Notes: generated by a model not told the origin, from the letters alone. A stretch of 64,000 nt of DNA from Spirochaetia bacterium (GCA_021413825.1 JAIOPQ010000010.1:26983-90982); one strand, 5' to 3'; positions 1 to 10,472 are shown, counted from the first letter of the stretch. Translations and numbers: made by a program.

Positions 1-2
1 GA

Positions 3-1031
3 ATCCTTGTCTTAATCATTCGCGAAATAGATCTAAGTCGTCGCGCTGCGTTGATCTCAATTCTACTCTCGCTTGCAGTATTTGCTGCAGCCTTTGATGT
101 AATCCTTGGAATTATTAATTTCACACAACTCAAGGTGCCTTGTCGTCTATGTCTGTATACGTACTTCTGCACGGCTGTGCTTCTGGGGGCAGCGTTCTGG
201 TTAAACTCTATGATGAAAAAAGAAAAAGTTAAAGAATTACCGTTCATGGACGGAGTTAAGGGATCCCTTCCAGGGGCCGGAATTGGAGCTGTTGTTACAG
301 CACTGATCATATCGATGTTCTTCTTTGCTTCAAAGGCATCGGGAACACCTGCAGCCTCTGGCGATCTTCTGGATGCAAAAAACGTTACGGAAACTCTAAC
401 AGACTTCCGTGCCTTGACTAAGATTGAACTATCAACGCAAGGACTTGATGGCGTTGAAGGCGACGCGAGTGGATACATCGTGATTCATAAGTTTGCAGAT
501 TTTATGTGTCCGCACTGCCTGCATGCTAGCAAGGAACTTCAAACAATTCTGAAGCGCTGGCCAGGAAGAGTTAAAGTGTACTATCGTCATTTCCCTCTTG
601 ATGGAACATGTAACCCGCTTGTTCAAAGGAAAGATCAGCACTATGGAGAGATGCGTTGCAACGGTGCACAAGCAGCACTTTGCGGGCCAGAGCAAAAAAT
701 CTTTGCTCCACTGTATCACGGAATCTTTGACCTGCAGAATGATCCGGATGGAATCAGCGTAAGCAATCTGCAGCTCGTAACCGAGAAGGTCGGTGGGAAC
801 TGGCCGCGTCTTTTGAATTGCATGCAATCGCTTCGCACCAACCAGGCGCTTCAGCGTGACATTCGCGATGCGCAGTCCTTTAAGTTGAATTCAACGCCAA
901 CTATCATTGTTCAGGACAGGCTGCTTCCAGCCGGAACTCCGGATGAAACCTACTTCAAGCATCTAATCGATGCGCTCGTGTATGAAAAAGAAGGCGAGGC
1001 AGCTTACAAGGAATACAAAACTCGCAGGTAA
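3..1031 (+). CDS. VKOR-domain / DsbA-like thioredoxin fusion protein, 5'-truncated by window edge
   Basis: Frame is open to the window start upstream of the listed TTG at 51. VKOR-like CRLC motif (VPCRLCLYTYFC), then DsbA-like FADFMCPHCLHASKEL with cis-Pro region STPTIIV. Confidence 0.85.
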   Translation: MLVLIIREIDLSRRAALISILLSLAVFAAAFDVILGIINFTQLKVPCRLCLYTYFCTAVLLGAAFWLNSMMKKEKVKELPFMDGVKGSLPGAGIGAVVTALIISMFFFASKASGTPAASGDLLDAKNVTETLTDFRALTKIELSTQGLDGVEGDASGYIVIHKFADFMCPHCLHASKELQTILKRWPGRVKVYYRHFPLDGTCNPLVQRKDQHYGEMRCNGAQAALCGPEQKIFAPLYHGIFDLQNDPDGISVSNLQLVTEKVGGNWPRLLNCMQSLRTNQALQRDIRDAQSFKLNSTPTIIVQDRLLPAGTPDETYFKHLIDALVYEKEGEAAYKEYKTRR

Positions 1032-1034
1032 AAA

Positions 1035-1514
1035 TTGAACGAAGGTTATACATCTGGACTTGAAAAAAACGCAGGAGCGGGACAGCGGCATGCAATCGTG
1101 CTTACGCGATGGAATTCTAAGATTGTTGAAGCACTGAAGCAAGGCGCAATCTCCGAGCTCACTGCGTTTGGAGTTAGATCCCAGGATATAGAAATCTTCT
1201 ATGTTCCCGGCGCATTTGAGTTGGGCAGTACGGCCAAAGGTATCGCGTTAACAGGTCGATTTGCTTCTGTAATTTGTTTGGGCTGTGTGATTCGAGGCGA
1301 TACGGACCACTATCAGTTTGTTGCGGGGGAAGCCGCTCGTTTGATCGCAATGGCTGCATACGATACGCAAATTCCCGTGATCTTTGGCGTGCTCACTACT
1401 AATACAGAACGTCAGGCGGAAGACCGCGCTGGCTCAACTGGAAATAAGGGTGCAGAAGCAGCGCAAACCGCAATCGAAATGGCCGCCTTAATGGCCAGGC
1501 TGAAGAAGCCATGA
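1035..1514 (+). CDS. ribH: 6,7-dimethyl-8-ribityllumazine synthase
   Basis: VPGAFELG, GCVIRGDTDHYQFVAGE, FGVLTTNTERQAEDRAG, GNKGAEAA motifs; full length. Confidence 0.97.
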   Translation: MNEGYTSGLEKNAGAGQRHAIVLTRWNSKIVEALKQGAISELTAFGVRSQDIEIFYVPGAFELGSTAKGIALTGRFASVICLGCVIRGDTDHYQFVAGEAARLIAMAAYDTQIPVIFGVLTTNTERQAEDRAGSTGNKGAEAAQTAIEMAALMARLKKP

Positions 1515-1963
1515 GCTCGTTTAAACGACACAAGAACTCGCATGGCCGAGAAATTGCACTGCAAGGACTCTATCAAATCGAGATTGGAAACAGCCCCGTA
1601 GCTGAGGTTTTGCACTTCCGCTGGCTCAATGAGGCCATGGACAAGGAAGAACGAGCCTTTTGTGAGGAATTGATCTGCGGCGTCATTGACCATGGACCGG
1701 CCCTGGATGAGATTTTAGCTGCTTCTTCTACAGTAGATTTTAGTCAGATTTCCTCAATCGTCCGATGTATTATAAAAATGGGCATCTACGAAATCCGTAA
1801 ATCGGGAAGGGAACCTTCTATAGTATTGGATGATTTGTTGAATCTGGCGCGTCGCTATGAGGGAGATCAGGCTGTTCCGTTTATAAACGGCATTCTGGAC
1901 CGCTACGTGCGCGACATGCAGGAGGCTGCTGTGAAGCGCCTGGCACAGGGATCCGATGCATGA
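1511..1963 (+). CDS. nusB: transcription antitermination factor NusB
   Basis: N-terminal REIALQGLYQIE, C-terminal FINGILDRYVRDM; overlaps the ribH stop (ATGA). Confidence 0.93.
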   Translation: MSSFKRHKNSHGREIALQGLYQIEIGNSPVAEVLHFRWLNEAMDKEERAFCEELICGVIDHGPALDEILAASSTVDFSQISSIVRCIIKMGIYEIRKSGREPSIVLDDLLNLARRYEGDQAVPFINGILDRYVRDMQEAAVKRLAQGSDA

Positions 1964-4020
1964 GTCGTTTTACCCTCGATGATGATTCGAGCACTCCTTC
2001 ATTTGAAGGGGACCCGCTTAAGCAGCGCAAGCGATTCCGACTCTATGTGATCGCTGGCGTAATTGCATTCATACTTCTTCCCATTGGCGGCTGGGTTGGT
2101 TATTACTACTGGAAAAAAGCGCATTCCGAACCCGAAACGTTGCTCGATCAAAAGTTGCAGAGCGTTGATCTTGAAGGGTTGAAAGATCGAATCTATATTC
2201 CAGAAGAGCAAGTCAGCCTGCCGCTTCAAAAAGCGATTGAGTTTTACAAATCCAACAATCGCGATCAGGCCAGGCGCGAGTTTCAGAATTTTCTACTTAC
2301 CGACGCCTCTGAGCATGAGAAAGCAATTGCGCTGACGTATCTGGGTGTCATGGCCATGGAGAGCGAAAAGTATCCCCTGGCAGAGCACAATCTTCTGCGC
2401 GCTCTCAAGCAGGACGAGAAATTCGTTCCGGCCCTTGTAAACCTGTCTATCGTTTCGCAGAAGCTTGGCAAGGTTGGCGAGGCCAGACAGTTTGCAGAAC
2501 GTGCACGTGAGCTTGCGCCCAAAGATCCGCGCGTTGCAGCACTTCTAGGCAATCTCCTTGCTGCAAATCAGGATCTAGCTGGTGCAATCGATACGTATCG
2601 CGAGGGCATTAAGGCTAATCCAGACGATGCAACCTTGACGTATAATCTTGCGGTTTCGCTTTTACGCAAACAGAACTATGAAGAATCAATACTTTACTTT
2701 TCTAAAGTAATCGCAATTTCCCCTGGCAGCGAGATTGCAGCTAAATCTCAAGCTCAGCTGGGGCAGATTTATTTTTCAAAGGGCAATTATGAAATGGCTG
2801 CAGATCATATGCAGAAGGCGGTTACAGTCGCACCAGGAAATGCAAAGTACCTGTACAACCTTGGAGTAATTTATCTGCGGATGCGCAAGAATGCAGAAGC
2901 GGCCACGGCGTTCAAGCGGGCCCTGGAAGCGGGCTCAGGCGATGCCACGGTATTCCGTGGGCTCTCAGCGGCTTTCTCTGAATTAAAACAGCCAGCCCTG
3001 GCAATCAAAGCTCTGAAGAAAGGACTGTATCTCAATCCGGACGACCTGGCCAGTCTGTTTGCCCTTGGAGATCTCTATCTGGATGAAAAAGATTTACTAA
3101 ACGCAGCGGATACGTACAAAAGAATCGTAAACATAACTCCCGGAGATAAGAATACAGAAGATGCCCTTCTGCGGCTTGGTTCGGTTTACACGGAACTCGA
3201 ACGATTCAACGATGCACAGGACGCGCTTGAGCGTGTAACGTCTATCAATCCGGCAAATGTCCAGGCCAGTTATGCTCTCGGGATTGTGTACAGAAAAGCA
3301 GGTCGAATGGAACTTGCAATTCAGGTCTGGAAGCGTGCGCTGAATCCGCCAGGGAACACAGACAACGATAAGACAGGACTTGCGCGCGAAGAGGAACGAA
3401 CCATTCGTATGGCTCTTGCTGACGTTTACAGAAAGAACGGCGCATTTGATCTGGCCCTGAACGAATACAAATTGATTGCATCGCGCAATCGTGAAGCCCC
3501 CGCAATTGAAGAAGATCCAGGACTTGATCTGGATGTAGCGCGCACGTATTTGCAACTACGTAGCTATGATGTGGCTGTTAAGTCATATAAGCTGGTTTCT
3601 GAGGCGCGCACAGCGACCCCGGAACAACGCAAAGAGGCCTTCCGCGGGCTTGCCCTTGCTTACAGTAACAGCGGTAAACCAGAGGATCTGGACGCTGCCC
3701 GCGCTGAAATCAACAAAGCCGTGCGCATGGATCCCGACGATTCTGATTTGCAGCTACTGCGAGCTGGAATGCTGATGAAGACCGGGTCCATGGTGGATCG
3801 CGAGAAGGCAATTGAAGTTCTAACAGCGCTCACGGCCGGTGATCTGGATTCAGCAAAAGCATCGCAAGCATACAATCTTCTGGGACTTGCCTATCATAAA
3901 AACGGGGAGTACAAACGCGCGCTTCGTGCGTTTGATTCAGCGATTCAGCTCAATCCTCAGAACCGTGAAGCATACGAAAACCAGCGCGTTAGTTCAAACG
4001 CATTCGAAAATCAACGCTAG
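1960..4020 (+). CDS. TPR-repeat membrane-anchored protein
   Basis: Single N-terminal TM helix followed by many TPR motifs (e.g. ALVNLSIVSQKLGKVGEARQFAERARELAPKDP). Confidence 0.9.
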   Translation: MSRFTLDDDSSTPSFEGDPLKQRKRFRLYVIAGVIAFILLPIGGWVGYYYWKKAHSEPETLLDQKLQSVDLEGLKDRIYIPEEQVSLPLQKAIEFYKSNNRDQARREFQNFLLTDASEHEKAIALTYLGVMAMESEKYPLAEHNLLRALKQDEKFVPALVNLSIVSQKLGKVGEARQFAERARELAPKDPRVAALLGNLLAANQDLAGAIDTYREGIKANPDDATLTYNLAVSLLRKQNYEESILYFSKVIAISPGSEIAAKSQAQLGQIYFSKGNYEMAADHMQKAVTVAPGNAKYLYNLGVIYLRMRKNAEAATAFKRALEAGSGDATVFRGLSAAFSELKQPALAIKALKKGLYLNPDDLASLFALGDLYLDEKDLLNAADTYKRIVNITPGDKNTEDALLRLGSVYTELERFNDAQDALERVTSINPANVQASYALGIVYRKAGRMELAIQVWKRALNPPGNTDNDKTGLAREEERTIRMALADVYRKNGAFDLALNEYKLIASRNREAPAIEEDPGLDLDVARTYLQLRSYDVAVKSYKLVSEARTATPEQRKEAFRGLALAYSNSGKPEDLDAARAEINKAVRMDPDDSDLQLLRAGMLMKTGSMVDREKAIEVLTALTAGDLDSAKASQAYNLLGLAYHKNGEYKRALRAFDSAIQLNPQNREAYENQRVSSNAFENQR

Positions 4021-4081
4021 TTGCGGATACCGGGTACCCGGAAACTCTTGCAAACTTGCATTGCCGAGCTAGCCTGGTTCA

Positions 4082-5624
4082 ATGCGCAAACATGACCCTG
4101 GCATTCCAATTTCTTTGTCCATGCAGCCGCTATTGACGCAGGAGGACATGCGTGTATCTCCTGAGAAGGAAAAAGCTCGCATCTTTTTTCTAAGTCTAGT
4201 GGCAATTCTCATTGCAGACGTTATGTGCTTTATCGCGCGTTTCCTGGTTGGATTGATTGATGTGCTCGTGAATCTGTTTTACTTTGGTCGATTTTCAGCT
4301 TTGCATGTGACACCCGCGAGCAGTGGGCTGGGAATCTGGGCGATTGGCATCCCTGCGCTGGGCGGACTGATTGTGGGATTCATGGCTTACTTCGGCTCGA
4401 AGGCAATCCGTGGCCATGGAATCCCGGAAGCGATGGAACAGATACTGACAAATGAAAGTAAGATCAAGCCATCCATTACGATTCTCAAACCACTTTCAGC
4501 AGCGATCTCGATCGGCAGCGGTGGCCCGTTTGGTGCAGAAGGTCCAATTATCGCAACGGGTGGTGCACTGGGATCTTCCATTGGTCAGCTGCTGCGAATT
4601 TCTGCCGACGAAAGAAAGATAGAGACTGCCGATTCATTGGGTCTGGTGGCCAGCGCTCGGTGGGCTCTTTGATGGAGCGATTGGGCTGTTTGCACCCCAA
4701 ACCCTTGGAGTTGGTTACGAGAATATCAGCATTGTGCTTTCCGGTTCGGCATCCGTTCGCCTGCTCTGGATTCTATGTCTCCTTAAATTTCTTTCGTGGG
4801 CTGTAGCGCTTGGAAGCGGAACGTCAGGCGGAACACTCGCACCTTTGTTGACTATAGGCGGTGCGACCGGTGCTCTTGCCGGGCATTTGATGGTGCTGCT
4901 CTTTCCCGGTCTTTCGGTTTCCATCTCCGTCTGCGCACTGGTTGGCATGGCTGCAATGTTTGCTGGCGCTTCGCGAGCACTCTTAACATCGATCCTGTTT
5001 GCTCTGGAGACAACGGGCCAATTAAATGGTCTACTGCCTCTGATAGCCGGGAGCACGGCGTCCTATTTCGTATCCTTTTTTCTAATGGATACTACCATCA
5101 TGACAGAGAAGATCGCGCGTCGTGGTGTTGTTACTCCTGATTCGTATACGGCCCAGACCCACCAGGACGTAAACGTGACAATTGCAATGCAGAAAAATCC
5201 CTGGCTTGTGAGTTCTGAAAATTCAATTTCCGACGTTCGCAAATGGCTGAGGCGACGGGTTCACAAGGAAAATCATTTGATCGTGGTCAGGCCTGACGGA
5301 CAGTTTCTGGGTCTTGTGGGTGTGGTTGAATTGTTCGCCGCAGATTCCAAAGTGGCGCTCACGTCCCTTTTACGTCACAAGGGTCTGGAGTCGGGGACAG
5401 GCATGTCAATTCAGCAGGCTACGGAGCTCATGGCCGCTGAGGATATAGACGTGCTGCCAGTGATAGAAGACAGGAAAGTTGCAGGTGCTATCACAGCCGG
5501 TGACCTGATTCGTCTGCACGGTCGAAGGACCGCCAACCTGCGGAATCGTAGCAAACGCTACTCGCTCAGGAAACGAAGCCTTCGGCTTATGGTCCATGGG
5601 AAAAACCTGATCAGAAGGAGTTAG
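4082..5624 (+). pseudogene. ClC-family chloride channel/antiporter with C-terminal CBS domains, disrupted by internal deletion plus frameshift
   Basis: ORF 4082-4672 carries GHGIPEAME and GSGGPFGAEGP...ISADERK. A second frame, open from just after TAG at 4620, reads RLPIHWVWWPALGGLFDGAIGLFAPQTLGVGYENI and continues into ORF 4734-5624 (GTSGGTLAPLLTIGG, CBS pair). The segment normally joining ADERK to LPIHWxWWPA is absent. Confidence 0.85.
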
Positions 5625-5645
5625 GCGCTCTTGCGCATCGAAATC

Positions 5646-6257
5646 TCACGCGCCCCAGAGTCCTTTGGGAACTGTGCTGTAAAGATAGTAAGAACTTCCA
5701 ATTAGCGCAAAGTGATACAAATCATTGTGTAGCTTTCTTGTGCGAAGCCACTCCACTCTTTCTAAAATCATCCAGAGGGCATTGGAAGCAATGAGGAAGC
5801 ACCAGGCGATTCGCAACTCAGCTTTTGAAACTACAGCGCAGAGCCCGTAAATTCCAACGAGCGCAAGTGCAATGTAACCAAATTTACCCCAGGACTCACC
5901 ATAGAGTGAACGAATGTAGAGCGCTGCTAGAATTCCAGTCCATATAAGACCAGCCATTAGCAGCCAGGGATTTACTTTGATCGCGATGAGTGTCAGGCCG
6001 TTAAGAATTACGACAAAGATGCTAATCAAGATCCAGAAAAAATTGTGTCGACTGCGCGTTTTGTCGATGGCCGGGATGTGAACAAGCATCCCCAGGATTT
6101 TCAAAATGAAAACACAGAGGAATGTTAGAAAAATAAATGCTGTAAAGTTAGGATGTCCGGAATTCAGACCCACATAAACCAGCACGGTATACGTTCCGAG
6201 TGCGATTGCATGCATTGCATTTGTGATTGAGTTTAGCATCGAAGGACAATAATACAT
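5646..6257 (-). CDS. polytopic membrane protein, unknown function
   Basis: About 6 hydrophobic segments; ends HNDLYHFALIGSSYYLYSTVPKGLWGA; no family assigned with certainty. Confidence 0.7.
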   Translation of the reverse strand: MYYCPSMLNSITNAMHAIALGTYTVLVYVGLNSGHPNFTAFIFLTFLCVFILKILGMLVHIPAIDKTRSRHNFFWILISIFVVILNGLTLIAIKVNPWLLMAGLIWTGILAALYIRSLYGESWGKFGYIALALVGIYGLCAVVSKAELRIAWCFLIASNALWMILERVEWLRTRKLHNDLYHFALIGSSYYLYSTVPKGLWGA

Positions 6258-6322
6258 GTATCGACCTTCTCGTCAATTCACGCTTGACGCTCGACCGTCC
6301 AATCCAAGACTGCCCGAGAGCC

Positions 6323-6395
6323 GAGGCGTTAGCTCAGTCGGTAGAGCATTTCCCTTTTAAGGAAGTGGTCCCGGGTTCAAGTCCCGGACGCCTCA
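6323..6395 (+). tRNA. tRNA-Lys(TTT)
   Basis: GAGGCGT/ACGCCTC acceptor, GCTC/GAGC D-stem, TTTCC-CTTTTAA-GGAAG anticodon arm, CCGGG-TTCAAGT-CCCGG T-arm, discriminator A. Confidence 0.96.
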
Positions 6396-6440
6396 AATTC
6401 TGATTGCACGCATGCGCTTACGCAGGAATGCAGTCGAAGC

Positions 6441-6512
6441 GGCCCGTTCATCTAGCGGTTAGGATACCGGATTTTCATTCCGGGCACAGGGGTTCGATTC
6501 CCCTACGGGCTA
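6441..6512 (+). tRNA. tRNA-Glu(TTC)
   Basis: GGCCCGT/ACGGGCT acceptor (one G-T), CCGGA-TTTTCAT-TCCGG anticodon arm, AGGGG-TTCGATT-CCCCT T-arm. Confidence 0.95.
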
Positions 6513-6636
6513 ATTTCTTCTTTCCCTCTAAATTCATTCCTCACCGCGCAGAGTTTGCTGAAAATTCCCGGTCGGACCTATACAAAGCAAGAATCGTTTG
6601 ACCTGCCGCCCGTTTTGAGTAAACTGGTTTTTCCTT

Positions 6637-6710
6637 GGAGTTGTAGCTCAGTTGGTTAGAGCGCCTGTCTGTCACACAGGAGGCCGCCGGTTCAAGTCCG
6701 GTCAGCTCCG
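6637..6710 (+). tRNA. tRNA-Asp(GTC)
   Basis: GGAGTTG/CAGCTCC acceptor, CCTGT-CTGTCAC-ACAGG anticodon arm, GGTTCAAGTCC T-loop. Confidence 0.96.
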
Positions 6711-6764
6711 CATTTCCGCTTTCATGAACCCGTCGTTCGCGGGCGATTTATGAGAAAACGCATC

Positions 6765-9700
6765 TCAATTGTCGAACCAATTGTCTCTTTTTGCAATTTC
6801 GCCAACCGGCGTTATTTTCTCAGCTACGTTTTGGCGGCACGTTTCCTCAGCGACTGCCACTAACTCGGCAGGATAATTCTCACAATTTTCAATTATTTGT
6901 TCTGCGACGCTCAGAGGCAACCGTTGAGCGCGAATGGCTCCGGCCAAATAGTAAGCATAAGATTCGTCGCTTTCGACTCCGGCTGAGTGCGCGCGTGAAA
7001 CTATCGGCAGCCAATCTTGCCAAGTGGTCGCGTCAGCGTGTGCAGCGCCAAGAGCAACTCGCTGACAAAAACGCAATACGGCAGGGTCATCCCCCTCATA
7101 AGAGCGCAAGCGCTCACGCACTAGGTCGTCTGCGGCAGGATTACGAATCCGATTTCCAAATGCGGCTATTGTTCTCTCGGATAGGCTCGTAGGGAGCTCA
7201 CTGAATGGAATTCCGGTGTCTTTCTTTTCTTGCATAATACCTATTGATTCACTCAACCTGAGCCAATCCGATTGATTTAGGGCCAAGAGTTTTTCATCTA
7301 TGAGTTCTGCGTTCTTTTCAAGGACAGTCCATCCACCCCACTGGAGTAGGATTAGTAGAGTAAACTGAATATTAGCCGCACCTGCCGAAAGTATTTGTTC
7401 TTCCCACCAGTTGGCTGCGCCAGCCCGCAATCTGGCATACCTGGCCCTCCGGCATAGGGAAACTCTTGAATCATGCAAGTTCGGTGCATCGTCGCAGGTC
7501 TCGCTCTTAGAGGTAATGCCCGCGCTAAGGTTTGCAAGGACAAAGAAAAGCCACCTTTCACCAAAGAGGTGCCGGGCTTGTTCCACAAGTTCATTCCAAG
7601 GTTCCAATTCGGTTGCCCATCCTGACGCCGGACGTTCTGCAAGCTTGAGACTGGTTTCGATCACCCTACGGCAATCTTCAGTCCTGCTAGTTGCTTCAGG
7701 ACCCAAACTATCGGCGGAGTATGAGGCAAACGAGTCCATTAGGTGATAACGGCTCCATAGATTCTTCAACGGGATGGGCTGACGGTCTTGGAAGACAATC
7801 GCGTACCGCTGTGGCCAGAGGGCATTTAGGAAATTTGCGATACTAGATCCACGACGTATTCCAGCTAAGGGATATTGAGCAAGGGAAAAGTCTAAGACCT
7901 TAGTGAATCGACTGGCGTCCGATTCTACATAATCACTCTTTCCACCATGAAGGAAATGAGTCAGGCGTTTCGTCTCATCCTTGCCATCCCCCATAATTAC
8001 TGTGATTTGTTCCTCCTCGAGTTGTGCCAATGCACCGAGGTACAGACCGAATCCTATCCAAGCGGTCCGTTGCGGGCCTGATGCAGCTTTCACCGCCGCT
8101 AACCAGCGACTCAAAATGTCTTCTAGTGATGCATTGGCCTTGATCAGTTCAATGAGAAACATGGCGTAATCATTGTGTGGATTCGAATCGAGCAGATGAA
8201 AGCATCGCTCTAGAAGTTCTTCTTGTCCGTTTTGTCTAGGTAAGATAAGAGCGTCTTGATGGCGAAATGGGCGCCCGCTACGCGTGTTGATTAGGCCAAT
8301 TCCGTTCAAGACCATAGTGACCACTTTCTTCATTGATCTAGGTTGCTGTGCGAAAACCCAATCAGCCAATAGTGTCGCGGCTAATGTTTTGGGATGTCGC
8401 GTATTCCTGTACCCCTCTGCTTTGGATAGTTCCTCGAGTCTATCAACAAGGGAAGAAAGTTCGCCTTTGTTGAAGCAGCCAGCATAGAAGCGAGTAACAT
8501 TATACCAAAAGAAATCTCGAGACAAGGCATCGAATCGATCCGGTAGTGTCCCGCTGACGGGGTTACCAGCGGGCGAATAAGGAGCTGTTTCATAAAGGTG
8601 GCGGGCTGCGAAATACTCTCGAAGGGGTTGGACTTCGAATTCATAGGTCCCTTCCACTCTTGAAACCAGAGCGACAACCCGTTCGACCATGCCATCGAAG
8701 AGCGGGGCTACGAGCGATGAATCGTGTCCTTCCTCGTTCAGATAATCTGAAACGAGCTGTCGTAAGCGCTCACTGCTGACACTCCCGCGATTCTGCGCGG
8801 TTTGGGCTTCAGAATGCAGAATCCACGCGAGATATCGATGAATGTCTAAGAGCAAATCTCGATGATCCCGCACTACGTTTGATTTTTCAGCCTCCCGGCT
8901 GAAGAAGAGTTCAACGTAATTATCATAAAGAGCTGTCCTTTTATCGGGTAGAGATCCGCCCCTGGTTTGGATTAGGCTCAACAAAATCGCTAATTGCATG
9001 GGATTCCTGGCCAATTCCTTCAAGTGAGGTTGATCCAGTTTCTCGCGTAGAATTCTTCGGACCTCAGCCGCCTCCTTTCCCGGCAGGCGCCTGGCAATTA
9101 GCCATTTTTCTGCGTATTGTTCGATTAAAGGTCGGTTAATGGACGCAAGGTGGTAGAAGCTGAAGGTCCCATCCGGCATAGCCGGCGAATTAACAAACGC
9201 CGCTGGTCGCGTCGTAACAACTGTTTGTAAGGAAACCGCGACTTCCTCGATTCTGCCGATCCCCTTCGTAATGTGGTCGATGACATCGCGGCGCCGGCCA
9301 ATGTCAGCTACTTCATCTAGACCATCAAAAACAATTAGTAGTGCGCTGATTCTTGCGACTGCGTGAAAGTCGGATACATCAAAAGCGGCTCCTCCGGAAT
9401 AGTGGCTGACTTGTGCCGCCAAAAAGGACTCCAGTGATTTCAACCAGTCCTCAGGCAATTGCGCACTGGCTTCCGCCGCAAACGGATTCTGGCGATTAAG
9501 CCAAAGGGCGAAATCTCGACAATCGACTTTGAACGGAAGCCGTACGGGCGACAGACGATGTCCTTGAGGAATACGTTCATCGCTTATCCCCTCGTTTAGT
9601 ATTCGACTCCGATGTATTTGACAAACGTATTGAACGATAGTTGACTTACCTTGGCCTGGGGCTCCTTCGAGGACAGTGCGCTTTAGGTGTTCCTGAGTGG

Positions 9701-10472
9701 CCGAATGTAGCAACAGAGTTGCGGCACCGGTTCCCTCATCGACTCCGCTGTTTCGTCCAATCTGATTAGCTATTGCGCTGAATGTAAAGAGGTGCCTACG
9801 ATGCTGCATTTCTTTTGACGCACCATCACGAAAATTCAAGGGAACGTCTATGAAAAGGTCGAGTAATTTATTCTGTAATTCTACTTGTTTAAAGCGAACT
9901 TCAGTGTCTCGTTGGAACTGATCGCGCAAAAAGGCTTTGATAGCGCTTGTGCGGCGATTCGCGTGTTCACCTAAACCACTTTCAACAATCGCGCGAAGAA
10001 TATCTTGGCTACTCAGAATTTCAGGATAGGCCCATTTGATATTCCAGCTGTCGTCGAGTCGACGGTTCAAATCGTCTCGCCACCAACATTGCGCTGGAAT
10101 CGGTAGATACTCACTAAATACCTCTTGAACAAGGTCTATTGACCCGACGCTTGGATGTGCCGTGCCGGGAACGTTCGTTAATAGGTAATATTCTTTAGCT
10201 CCTTTCGGAATCAGATCTCGGACTTTAGGTGCTTCTTTTTCTACGATGTCTTTAAGCCATTCGCGGCTTATCGGATCGGATGCCTTTCGAACAAATTTGA
10301 CTTGATAGACTACAAACCCATCTTCCCCCGAAAAGCGGGATACTGCGTCTCGACCACCGTCGGGTTGTGCAATAGGAAAGCACTGAGTTCGGGGGAATGC
10401 TTTGGTAAGCAGGGCTTGGCAAACTTCTTGAAAACGTTCAGGCCCTAATTGTTCCAATGAATAATCCATCAC
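6765..10472 (-). CDS. NACHT-domain STAND NTPase with N-terminal PD-(D/E)XK (Mrr-like) nuclease-type domain; candidate anti-phage NLR
   Basis: N-terminal FQEVCQALL...PDGGRD...FVVYQVKF (nuclease-like, about 10361-10293); Walker A EGAPGQGKST (about 9665-9639); Walker B LLIVFDGLDEV (about 9341-9312); NACHT-type ...RNPMQLAILLSLIQ.RGGSLPDKRTALYDNYVELFF; long C-terminal helical region. Adjacent to a tRNA cluster. Confidence 0.85.
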   Translation of the reverse strand: MMDYSLEQLGPERFQEVCQALLTKAFPRTQCFPIAQPDGGRDAVSRFSGEDGFVVYQVKFVRKASDPISREWLKDIVEKEAPKVRDLIPKGAKEYYLLTNVPGTAHPSVGSIDLVQEVFSEYLPIPAQCWWRDDLNRRLDDSWNIKWAYPEILSSQDILRAIVESGLGEHANRRTSAIKAFLRDQFQRDTEVRFKQVELQNKLLDLFIDVPLNFRDGASKEMQHRRHLFTFSAIANQIGRNSGVDEGTGAATLLLHSATQEHLKRTVLEGAPGQGKSTIVQYVCQIHRSRILNEGISDERIPQGHRLSPVRLPFKVDCRDFALWLNRQNPFAAEASAQLPEDWLKSLESFLAAQVSHYSGGAAFDVSDFHAVARISALLIVFDGLDEVADIGRRRDVIDHITKGIGRIEEVAVSLQTVVTTRPAAFVNSPAMPDGTFSFYHLASINRPLIEQYAEKWLIARRLPGKEAAEVRRILREKLDQPHLKELARNPMQLAILLSLIQTRGGSLPDKRTALYDNYVELFFSREAEKSNVVRDHRDLLLDIHRYLAWILHSEAQTAQNRGSVSSERLRQLVSDYLNEEGHDSSLVAPLFDGMVERVVALVSRVEGTYEFEVQPLREYFAARHLYETAPYSPAGNPVSGTLPDRFDALSRDFFWYNVTRFYAGCFNKGELSSLVDRLEELSKAEGYRNTRHPKTLAATLLADWVFAQQPRSMKKVVTMVLNGIGLINTRSGRPFRHQDALILPRQNGQEELLERCFHLLDSNPHNDYAMFLIELIKANASLEDILSRWLAAVKAASGPQRTAWIGFGLYLGALAQLEEEQITVIMGDGKDETKRLTHFLHGGKSDYVESDASRFTKVLDFSLAQYPLAGIRRGSSIANFLNALWPQRYAIVFQDRQPIPLKNLWSRYHLMDSFASYSADSLGPEATSRTEDCRRVIETSLKLAERPASGWATELEPWNELVEQARHLFGERWLFFVLANLSAGITSKSETCDDAPNLHDSRVSLCRRARYARLRAGAANWWEEQILSAGAANIQFTLLILLQWGGWTVLEKNAELIDEKLLALNQSDWLRLSESIGIMQEKKDTGIPFSELPTSLSERTIAAFGNRIRNPAADDLVRERLRSYEGDDPAVLRFCQRVALGAAHADATTWQDWLPIVSRAHSAGVESDESYAYYLAGAIRAQRLPLSVAEQIIENCENYPAELVAVAEETCRQNVAEKITPVGEIAKRDNWFDN

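Noticed and set aside
3097-3555. Antisense ORFs inside the TPR gene and other strongly conserved genes (e.g. 3245-3505, 23686-24336, 22884-23381)
   Set aside because: No motifs and they lie opposite genes with clear family assignment; treated as spurious.
6710-6765. ACCCGTCGTTCGCGGGC hairpin between tRNA-Asp and the NACHT gene as a bidirectional terminator
   Set aside because: Stem is short (about 4 bp) and not followed by a T-run on either strand; insufficient support.
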